Assembly (NCBI GenBank): GCA_032358255.1 | Contig: JAULBX010028692.1 | Location: 1 to 27,312 of the forward strand | Direction of reading: 5' to 3' | DNA: 27,312 nt | From: Heterotrichella gracilis | Taxonomy: Eukaryota > Sar > Xanthophyceae > Tribonematales > Xanthonemataceae | Shown: piece after piece, positions 1-7,931 of the stretch | Numbering within the stretch: the first letter of the stretch is position 1 | Layout of the letters: each line of letters begins with the position of its first letter | The notes under the pieces: generated by a model | Told to the model about the DNA's origin: nothing | Databases searched by the model: none | What the model saw: only the letters and a program-made list of their open reading frames with translations | Translations under genes and position numbers: made by a program

Positions 1-314
1 AAAGAGCTGCGTGGCGCCGCATGTGCAAGACTGACTGTTAATCTGGCTATTTTGCTGGAATGCATGTAACTAACTAATATGTGACGTATATGATATCTTC
101 ATTCCCATATAATCTGTAGACACACCATTCATAACTTGCTTCAATCCGCAGGCACGCCCCACGGCTGGAGTTCCGCTTGGACCGCGAGGCGCCCGCCGTG
201 GCTGAGCTTGACCGCGTGTTTGCGCACATAGCGCAGCAGCGGCAGCGGGAGGAGGTGGAGCGGCGCAAGTGGGCGGAAAGGGACCGGGAAGCGGCGGCCA
301 GCAGGGGGGAATGA
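1..314 (+). CDS. RbfA-like ribosome-binding factor, C-terminal part (5' end outside window)
   Basis: Two exon pieces join in phase: 1-22 (donor GTGCAAG) and 152-314 (acceptor CCGCAG), ending in TGA at 312-314. The joined tail reads RAAWRRMHAPRLEFRLDREA, followed by PAVAELDRVFAHIAQQ and a charged Arg/Glu tail. The pattern basic-x-x-P-x-L-x-F-x-x-D followed by a short helix is the C-terminal signature of the RbfA family, which binds the small ribosomal subunit during 16S-type rRNA maturation. The 'AELD' spacing resembles mitochondrial RBFA more than bacterial RbfA. In a green alga it would serve plastid or mitochondrial ribosomes; the targeting region is not in the window. The fragment is short (about 61 residues), so the family call is moderate. 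Its terminal exon has a decayed duplicate just downstream. Confidence 0.5.
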
Positions 315-411
315 TGCCATGAGGGGGGCGGGAAGGCGCGCTGTTTAGGCGTTTCTGCAGCAACATGGGTTTTGCATCAGTAGGCGGTCTGTGTGGGGGT
401 GCATGCCTGGC

Positions 412-668
412 TGAGGTGGAACGCGTGTTTGCGCACATAGCTCAATAACGGCGGCGGGCGGCGGTGGAGCGAGGCCGGGAATCGGCGGCCAGCAGGGGGG
501 AGTGATGGGTTAATGAAGGCGGGAAGGCAGTCATGGCGGGCACCTGTCTAGATTTTAGGGTTTACTTTGGCCGCCATGGCAAGGCGTGTGCGCAGTACGC
601 ATGAAACAGTGGGCGGCAACCAGCAGTGGTGTGGCGCCGCAAGTGGGCTGAGGCCAGCATGGGGTAGG
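412..668 (+). pseudogene. Decayed duplicates of the RbfA-like terminal exon
   Basis: Positions 412-517 repeat the end of the preceding gene (201-337), including GCTGAG, CGCGTGTTTGCGCACATAGC, the run GCGGCCAGCAGGGGGGA, the stop region and the following GGCGGGAAGGC. The copy has lost about a dozen bases and carries a premature TAA at 445-447 in the parental frame. A third, shorter trace at about 630-668 (GTGGCGCCGCAAGTGGGC) resembles both the exon end at 10-30 and the Arg/Lys-rich tail. No open frame or start supports a separate gene. Confidence 0.75.
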
Positions 669-669
669 G

Positions 670-1740
670 AGGGAGGCGCGTGACTCAAGCGCTGTCGCCT
701 TGTAATATCCTGTTCCTACTCCTGGAGTGATGGAGGTGCATGGTGTAGGAGTGCGCTGCATGTGCAATTAGGCGGGCCATGACAGCTGCCAGCTAGACCA
801 TGTATGCGTTTTATAAATGTTGTGCACAGTAATAGTATTATACATCATGGTCAAGCCTAGGATGATGCAGTCGTCCAGCGCGCGCTACTGAACCCCGTTG
901 TCCCTGATTACAACCAAATTTTACAGGTCCAGTCTGGCTCTGATGCAGTACATCACATCAGACGCCAGGTTGCACATGTCGTTGGATGGAACAGGTCCTG
1001 GAGCGCTCATGCGATATGCAGTTCATGTAGTACTACCTTCAAGTTGGTAATCCAGACCCATGAACCAGTCACTGTGACCATGACGCTCTCACCTAATTAG
1101 CACGAGACATTCCGGTGATTGGCATGCATGGCAGCACAGAATCTTATGCAAATGCTAAAGCTATCGACACCTCCAGCCTGGGGAGGTAGTTTAGAAGGAC
1201 CTTTCCCAAGGTAACTTACAGGCTGACCTTCCAAACTACGTCTTGCCAGGCGGGGATCCGTGTGTCACAGTGTTGCCAAACCATTTGGTTGTTGAACCAG
1301 CAAGTCCAACTGGCAGTGGACAACATGCGAGGTATATACATGAAATGGTACAAGCACACTTTCACTCTACCCAGAGAATACTACATCCTGTTCCCTTTCA
1401 AACAGAAATGGCAGGTCTTGGAAAACCGTGTGCCATCCACTTGGCAATGCAAGTTCTCCTGCAACCATACTGGTGCAGCCCTGAAAACTACATCAGCTTC
1501 CCTGATTGACGAGAAATAGGATATAATGGGGGAAACGTGAGCGGAATCCACCGCTGCACAGAAATTGGACAAGCCAGGTGGGGCTAGCAATCCACTAGCA
1601 TCAACTTCAAAAGGGTATAAAGACATCACAAGGCTATAAAAACTGAGGATGTGGCTACCACACCTGGCTGAATAAAAGCTACTTAACTTATTGCAGCAGT
1701 GCCAGCAAAGCCTTTGAGCCAAGGTAGGCAGCAGGAAAAA
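670..1740. other. Intergenic region between convergent genes, nothing recognised
   Basis: This stretch lies between the RbfA-like gene and the 3' end of the KAPP-like gene. Open frames of up to about 110 codons occur on both strands but show no family motif and no splice-linked continuation. It should contain the 3' UTR of one or both flanking genes; a TGTAA (the chlorophyte polyadenylation motif) occurs at about 700-704 but cannot be assigned with confidence. Confidence 0.4.
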
Positions 1741-1754
1741 CTAGGGCCAAAACG

Positions 1755-1784
1755 TTTCAAACCACCACACAGGGTGGTTTGAAA
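1755..1784 (-). promoter_or_regulatory. Perfect hairpin in the KAPP-like 3' flank
   Basis: TTTCAAACCACC (1755-1766) and GGTGGTTTGAAA (1773-1784) form a perfect 12-bp inverted repeat with a 6-nt loop (ACACAG). It starts about 71 nt after the KAPP-like stop codon on the minus strand, so it should lie in the 3' UTR. It could stabilise the transcript, direct 3'-end processing or bind a protein; none of these is shown by the sequence. Confidence 0.6.
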
Positions 1785-1854
1785 GCCTTTGCTGTCACTT
1801 GAGCTATGTATTGGTACACAGGCTGCTGCACCACCTTGTCATCACTAAAGTGCC

Positions 1855-4800
1855 TCACGGCTTGACCTCTATGGCCACCACCGTGACGTCGTCCCGCGTG
1901 TTCTGGCGCTGCGCGTACTGGAGGAGCGCCTCAGTCACGTGCTGCATGGAGCCCTCAGATTCCCTGCAGTCGCATGCAATTCGAAGTTAACCCACGTGCA
2001 AATGCTATCAATATAACCTTCATTCTTTTTCATTTGCTCTGCTTATATCATAAATGTATTATTGTCCCATCATTGCACTATATTTTCCCCTTTTCTGACT
2101 GCTGCATTATCCTTTCCTTGTGTTGGTGGTATGCTGCATGGGCCAGTTCAGCAACAGTCAAATGCAAGGGCCATTCAGCTGTCTACCAAAGTGCTTGGTT
2201 GCGCCACAGCACGAGAGGTACATACATTCATCCAAGCCCGAACGATCACTGGTATGCCATAAGATTATGACCCGCATGCGCAGCAGCCTACGACCAACCG
2301 CCCAGCCGTGCCTCAACTGCCACCCCCGTTCCCCCTGCCACCCACACATTCACCACCCACCCACCACCCACCCACCTGTACGCATCCACCACCACGTGCA
2401 TCGCCTGGCCCGCGTCCGCCACATCCCACAGCCCATCCGACGCAATGACCGCCAGCCAGCACCCGCCGGTCCCCAGCCGCGCCACCTCGCTCACGTGGGG
2501 ATGCGCCGACAGCCCCAAATCCTCGTCCTTGAGGAACTTGTCCCCCATGCACCGGGACAGGTTGAGGCCATACAGCCGCGTGCGCCCGTTCTCCAAATGG
2601 ATGCCCATATCGGCCAGACGCTGGCGCTCATCGGGGTTCGTCAGGCGGTGGTCGGCGGACAGCTGGGCGCATGTCTGGGCCTCCAGGTCCACCAGGATGG
2701 CGGTGGAGTCGCCCACGTTGGCTGTCTGCAGGCGCACGTCCCCGTCCTGCGATGGCATGGTAGGGTCTCAAATACAGCAACATGTTACATGGTAGGGCCA
2801 CAAATGCAGATAAAGAATGCACCCAAGAGCACCGCATATGGTAGGATTACAGCGATATTTCTGATAAGATCAGGGTTCCTTTCCTTTCACTTAGGTACGT
2901 TTCACCTATGTGCTGTAGCAGCGCAACCAGGTTCATGTTGCAGTTGAGCGATGTGATTGCAGCTACAGCACCATCCCTACCTCTCCTTGCCAGTTAGAGC
3001 CCAGCAATCGTGAAGGGGAGACTAGATTACGAAAATGATGTACTCAATAACTAAAACAATATGCATCCCTACCTCTCAACGCCACACCAGCACCCGCAAA
3101 GGGGAGACTACATCACAAAAAGGAAGTACGAAAAAATCATGACATCGTGCATCCCCACCTCTCCGCGCCACACCAGCAGCGCAGTGGCTGTGGACCCCTC
3201 CTCAGCCTGCAGCCTGGAGTCGGTGCTGAGGAACGCAGCCTCCCATGCCTCCGCAAAACCCTCCTCCGGAGACCCTAAAGCGGGGTCATCCAGGCGCTGC
3301 GCCACCTCCTCAGGCAGCAGGGTGCGCACCTGCGCCAAGCAATTATATTATTAATGCCAATTCGCATTATTATTAATATCCTAATAATTGGTACCATGCT
3401 TTGCCACCTCCTCAGGCAGCAGTGTGTGCATGATAAGCAACAAAAAGTTGGTAAAAAAGTCACATCACAATGACGTCACATTAACATTCTATCGAGCCAT
3501 GAGGTTGCAGCTGTCTCGTACAACAACCTATCGTTGAGTCCCCATCAGCGCCGCAGATTTCTTCATAGATTCATCAGGATATTTGTGGTGGACAATACAA
3601 TATTGATTGGACTAAGCACCAAAGTCCACCTGCTCCGCGCAGCGCCGCCCACAGTGCCCGTCGAACACCTGCTTGGGTTAGAGTTTAGAGTTGAAGGTAT
3701 AAAATTCAGGAGTCAAGGTTTCCTGCCCGCACCTGCTCCGTGCAGCAGTGGCCATCAAACAGGCGGTAGCAATTAGGGTTCAAGGCGTAGGGTTAGGGTT
3801 TGAGGTTTAGGATTTCTGCCCGCGCCTGCTCCGCGCAGCGCCGCCCACAGTGCCCGTTGGACACTTGTCAGGGTTGGGGCCAGGGATTAGGGTTTAAGAC
3901 TTAGGGTTTACAGTTTTTGCCCCCACCTGCTCCGCGCAGCGCCGCCCGCAGTGCCCGTCAAACACGCAGAACAGCGCCTTGTCATTGTGCCCCCGCAGGG
4001 GGCTCTCCATGTGGGACACATCCTCGCACTGCTGCCCCCTCCTGAAGTGCTCCCGCCCTATCCTCGAGGCAGCGCAGGCCCGCAACCCTAGGGTTTCGTG
4101 GGCGGCGCGGGTGTGGCCGCTGGGCAGCGGGGCGTCCTTTTCGGAGGGGATGCCTGCTGCGTCGATGGGGGGCGGGGGCGCGTGCACCCGCTTGCTCTGC
4201 ACCGGTAGGGTTATGGGCAGGGTCTCTTTGGAAAAGTAGGACACCTTGATCTTGGAGGTGGTGCCAAGCTGCAGTGGCAGGGGACGGGGGTGAGGGTCAG
4301 CGTAAGTTGTCTAACGATGCACACCTGTGGCATTACATGACTTCCTTTCCTTTAGTTGATGACATGCGGAGTTTGTAACCTGTACTCTCTCCAAGACCCT
4401 TACTATAACCCTGACCTCCCCAGGACCTTGACCCTCAACGTCCAATGCCCAACTCCACCCACCTCCAGAATGTCATCTGGCTGCAGCTTGTGCGGCGCGC
4501 CCTCCTTGCGATCCGACCCACTGATGGTGTGCCCATTCAACAGCGTGCCATTGAGGCTCCCCGCATCCAGCACGTTCCAGCAGCGCTCAAGCGAGTCCCA
4601 GCGAATGATGGCGTGCTTGCCTGATACCTCCTTGTCCCTGACCACCACGCTGTTGCTGTCCAGGCGACCCAGGGTGATCTGCAGGGTGGTTAGAGAGCAG
4701 TAAGTGCGACATGGCTTCCAGTAATACAGCCAAATTAGCAGTCCTTCTGGCACGAGCGGCGCCGAATAAGTTAGGGTTTAGGGTTCGAGGGGTGCTTGCC

Positions 4801-7232
4801 CGGCACCTATTTGACCCTCACCACCAAACTGATGCTGTCCAAGCGACCAAGGGTTGTCTTCAGGGTTTGTTGAGCTCAGTGCCGGGGAAGGGCTCAGTTT
4901 ACAAGTTACAATGTCTACATGACATGTGCTTCATGATCCTGGATGCATGGCCCTGGATGCATGTCGAAGCCATACTTCACACCACAACATCGCCACCATA
5001 TACCCACAACTGGCACCGCAACTCCCCATCACCCATCCCCGCCGAACTACCACCCCCATCCGGCGCACCTCCTTGCTGTGTGGGTCACTGTGAAACACCT
5101 CCGAGGCCTGGCCGGGGCACAGAACCTGCAGCTCAAGCCCCAGGGGAACCTCCGCCTCCTGCCTGCGCCTTTTCAGCAGGGCCTCGGGGACCGGCCGCGC
5201 ATCCCCGGGGGTCTCTGGCGAGGGCGGCGGGGGTGCGCGCAGGGTGCCGCCCAGCGAGATGCTGTCCCCCTCCTGCGGTGGGAATTCAGGGTTTAGGGTT
5301 TGGGGCGTGGGGCTCATGGTTGCGGGAAGCCACCCCGACTTGCAGTGCAGTGGGTTTGTAGGTTTGGGGTTGAAGGGTTAGGGTTTAGGGTGGCGGCAGG
5401 GAGAACCCATTCCCCTTCTGCGGGTAGTGTGGGGCGGTGGGTGGGGGGTGGGTGGTTGTGCAAGCCACCCAACCGTGGGTACAGTGCCAGATGGGGACGT
5501 CCGTGTGGTTGTGGGAGGGTATAACATGGGTGACTGCAGGCAAAACATGTAGGGCCCCAACTCCATACCCTAAAGCAATTTCCCAGGTTGCAGGTCAACA
5601 CCCTTGTGGAACTGGTGCTGGGGTACAAGGTACAGGCGGTTAGGGTTTAGGGCTAGGATGTAGGGTTTAGAGTAGCACAGATTTCTCTTTTAGTACCTCG
5701 TTCAGCCTGCTGCGCCTAGGCTAGGGGTTGGGGCTAGGATGTAGGGTTCAGTGTAGGGCAGATAATTTTCTATTTTTCGTACCTCGTTCAGCCTGTGGCG
5801 CCTGGGTTTGACCAGCGGTGTCCCTGTGGGGTTGAGAGCCAGGCTGTTGGAATGGCTTGGCTCATAGTCTGCCAGGTCATCAAAGTACGGCACATTACGC
5901 ACTTTGCCCCTCTCGTACCCCGGCTCGCTCATCTTCCTGTGCTGCAGGCTGATCTTGTCGCCCTCCTCCTCGTCCTGTCGGTGCTGGACGGACCCTGGCT
6001 CGCTCCATTTCCTGTGCACGTAAATAATCGATTAGGGTTTAGGGTTTTGAGGTTGTTACATACATCATCCCGTCAAAAGTTGGCAAGGTGAGCAGTCAGC
6101 ACTGTACATGGCAAGCCGGTCTGTCCTACCACTCTGCGTGCACCACTTCTGATCCTTGCAATGTGCCCCGACAGCTACCTCACCCCATGTGGCCCTAGGC
6201 CTCACCCCAAAACCCTTAGTGAGGGCCCCATACCTGTGCCGGTGCTGCAGCACAAAGCCATCCGTGTCTGGCCGAGGGAAGCTGGGTATGCTGCTGAGCC
6301 CTGGCCCCTCCAAAGCCAACGCTGCCTGTGCAGCCAGTGCAGCCTGCTCGGCAAGCTTCTTGTTGAGCGACTTGTTGCTGGGGCTGCGCTCGATCCCCGG
6401 CCATGGCAGTTTTCCAGCCAGTGGGGACACGTGCTGGGATCCTGGGGAGAGGATGGGGAGCAGCTGTGTGCTTGTGCTGGGCTCCCTGGGACCCTCTACG
6501 TGACTGGGACCGGCGTTGGAAGCTGCGGGTTGCTTAGAAGGTTGCGCGGAGGGCTTTGCAAGGGGTAGAGCTGGGTGCGGGGGCAACCCATGCTTGGTGA
6601 TGCAGATGCTGGTGGGCTCGGGGGAGGGGACACGGGGGCTTTGCTGGGCTTCATCATCAGCCTGAATGGGGGCCACGGCCTGGGTGATTGGGCTGGCTGT
6701 CAGCGCTATCTCCTGTGGTGAGGCTGGTGTTTGGCTGTCTGGGGACTGCAGCGCCGTGGGTGGGCCAGTGAAAGTGGAGCCCACTTCAGGCACGTCCACA
6801 CCAACTGGGCTGGCGTCTGGCGTGGTTGAGTCCTCAGCTACAGAGCTGTTTTCAGCCGACACTGGGTGTGCAAGCAGACGCGCCTGCAGGGTGTACAAGG
6901 GTTTCACGCCAAGTGCAGGGAAGGCAGGGTTGAACCTCCCGCATGGCTGGCAACAACAGTGCCCTTTTGGGTGCATACAACTGAGAGGAACACTTTCCAA
7001 GCAACTGGCAACCCCCAGTGTGTTGACAAAACAACGTTCCAAGGGGAGCATGGACAAGATAAGGTCACCACTGTGGGTTCTGTAAGGCTGCATACCACCC
7101 CTCCTATCTATACGTGACCCGTACCTGTAGCTCGTTGCTGTCCGTTTTCTCCTTGCGGTACCACCTCCAGATATTGAAGCCCACTGCAACCGCCACAGCA
7201 CCTACTGCCTCAACTGCAAAGAGCAGTGTCAT
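1855..7232 (-). CDS. KAPP-like membrane-anchored FHA-PP2C protein phosphatase
   Basis: Nine exons join in phase: 7232-7125, 6883-6234, 6011-5783, 5272-5069, 4678-4463, 4268-3927, 3329-3159, 2746-2376 and 1963-1855, giving 2400 nt and 799 aa. Residues 3-22 form a single hydrophobic signal anchor followed by WRWYRKEK. Residues 37 to about 330 are a Ser/Pro/Ala-rich linker holding two HRK(W/M)SEPG units. An FHA domain (about 374-485) contains TLGR, EVSGKHA and GSLNGTLLNG. A PP2C domain (about 530-799) keeps FDGHCG, NVGDS, DHRL, GDKF and ASDGLWDV. The usual C-terminal DN is DD (RDDVTVV), with the metal-binding Asp retained. The order anchor-FHA-PP2C and the sequence DILELGTTSKI match plant KAPP, which dephosphorylates receptor-like kinases bound through FHA. 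The linker makes it longer than Arabidopsis KAPP. Several introns carry decayed copies of exon edges and TTTAGGG-like repeats. Confidence 0.93.
2969..3180 (-). repeat. Three tandem copies of the KAPP-like exon 7 donor boundary
   Basis: The functional exon 7 end and donor (around 3148-3180) recur at about 3061 and about 2969 with periods of about 86 and 92 bp. Shared landmarks are CATCCC(T/C)ACCTCTC, GCCACACCAGCA and AAGGGGAGACTA. In the copy at 3061 the reading frame corresponding to VWRGE gains a TGA, so it is not an alternative exon. All copies lie on the intron side of the functional donor. Confidence 0.85.
3398..3430 (-). repeat. Decayed copy of the KAPP-like exon 7 acceptor side
   Basis: GCCACCTCCTCAGGCAGCAG appears both at the start of functional exon 7 (about 3301-3320) and at 3402-3421, about 101 bp upstream in the sense of the gene. 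The copy encodes TLLPEEVA on the minus strand but lacks the preceding functional acceptor. An AT-rich segment (3345-3390) separates the two. Confidence 0.85.
3628..3970 (-). repeat. Four tandem copies of the KAPP-like exon 6 donor boundary with TTTAGGG-like spacers
   Basis: The functional end of exon 6, encoding DGHCGRRCAEQ followed by the donor, starts at 3925. Copies begin at 3824, 3731 (shortened) and 3628, giving periods of 101, 93 and 103 bp. The shared core is CCTGCTCCGCGCAGCGCCGC. The copies at 3824 and 3628 still encode GHCGRRCAEQ; the one at 3628 even keeps FDGHCG and a GT after the exon end. The spacers contain TTAGGGTTT-like sequence (about 3677-3700, 3775-3812, 3886-3912). Confidence 0.88.
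4771..4786. repeat. Telomere-like TTTAGGG pair in a KAPP-like intron
   Basis: TTAGGGTTTAGGGTT sits in the intron between exons 4 and 5, immediately beside a decayed copy of the exon 5 acceptor boundary. It is too short to be a telomere and lies in the interior of a gene. Confidence 0.8.
4790..4870 (-). repeat. Decayed copy of the KAPP-like exon 5 (FHA) acceptor boundary
   Basis: The segment parallels 4608-4693, which starts exon 5 (ITLGRLDSNSVVV). Read on the minus strand the copy gives TTLGRLDSISLVVRVK and then a TAG stop, and its acceptor CTGCAG has changed to CTGAAG. It lies about 182 bp upstream in gene sense. It is non-functional as an exon. Confidence 0.82.
5288..5480 (-). repeat. TTTAGGG-like runs and degenerate copies around the KAPP-like exon 4 acceptor
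   Basis: Runs of TTTAGGG occur at 5288-5301 and 5374-5391. The exon 4 start region (about 5246-5285) is echoed at about 5388-5425 (AGGGTGGCGGC, CATTCCCCTTCTGCGGG). The segment AAGCCACCCC...GCAGTG at about 5327-5350 is echoed at about 5462-5485. The copies are quite diverged, so the exact unit length is uncertain. Confidence 0.55.
5640..5800 (-). repeat. Duplicate of the KAPP-like exon 3 donor with TTTAGGG-like repeats
   Basis: GTACCTCGTTCAGCCTG occurs at the functional exon 3 end (about 5779-5795) and again at about 5693-5709, a period of 86 bp. Each is followed on the plus strand by a GCGCCT motif. The intervening and neighbouring sequence is TAGGGTTTAGGG-like (5640-5670, 5718-5755). The copy keeps the complement of the donor GTAC. 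Confidence 0.85.
6032..6048. repeat. Telomere-like repeat in KAPP-like intron 2
   Basis: ATTAGGGTTTAGGGTTTT lies about 20 bp outside the acceptor of exon 3. It has the same plant-type heptamer as in the other introns of this gene. Confidence 0.8.
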
Positions 7233-7931
7233 GGTGCGACCTCACAGCTCCTCTGAAACATCAAAGTGCCCACCGCAAAGTATATGGGGTTCCAGAATAC
7301 CGAACAGTATAACTATCAAGTGTAATAAAAGCTAACACCTGACACCCTGATAACTACGCTGTGTCGTAAGTGGGTGCTTAGTGGGTGGGCAACTGGCAGT
7401 AAAACACTGAATATTGGGCGCGAAGCTGAACCATTATTCGGCATCAGAACGTCCCGTTCGCTGTGTTGGCAACGCCAACGTGACTGTGGTCGGAGTTGGA
7501 GAGTTTGTTTGTTTTGGGCACTGTCTGCTTCTTCATAACAAGGTCGCGCAGCGTGCAGGCAGCTCTGCGATGCAATGCATGCATATATAGCTGGGAACCT
7601 CCCGGATGGAAAATGGAACCGGGAAAACGTCCGAGGGTTGTGCACGGTTCCGAAAGTTCAAACCGCAGTTTGAAAGCGGTTCGCGCCAAAAATAGAACAT
7701 GGCGTTGCGAGCTTCACAACTTTAGCTTGGTACAAATAATACGCTGGGAAAACAGTAATACCTTTTGGTGGAGTGTGTGTGTGTGTATGTGTGCAGCACA
7801 AGACCAGCCCTGTTGGCCTATACCCAACACCCCCCCAACCCACCCCTGAAGTGTGGCCACCCATCAGCCACATACTTTCCTAGCTCTCGCCCTTGGAGTA
7901 CCCAGAACAACTGCCTGTTTCTACACTAAAC
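7233..7931. promoter_or_regulatory. Shared upstream region of KAPP-like and ARM genes, with E2F-like sites
   Basis: This is the 699 bp between two divergent start codons. TTCGCGCCAAAA (7680-7691) is, on the other strand, TTTTGGCGCGAA, an excellent match to the E2F/DP site known in plants and animals. A second, weaker match, TTGGGCGCGAA, is at 7414-7424. A TG-rich microsatellite lies at 7774-7793 and a TATATA at about 7581-7586. That these control either gene is inference. Confidence 0.45.

Noticed and set aside
70-438. Pro-rich 122-codon frame on the minus strand
   Set aside because: It is antisense to the RbfA-like terminal exon and its duplicate; the composition is a by-product of the other strand.
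3628-3970. Regularly spaced repeats of about 100 bp that could suggest a CRISPR array
   Set aside because: The repeat is the coding end of a PP2C exon with a splice donor, the spacers resemble each other (TTTAGGG-like), and the genome is eukaryotic.
5288-6048. A true telomere or subtelomere
   Set aside because: The heptamers are short, degenerate, in both orientations and inside introns of a gene whose exons continue on both sides.
7774-7793. TG microsatellite as a regulatory element
   Set aside because: Simple repeats of this length are common and nothing links it to either gene.
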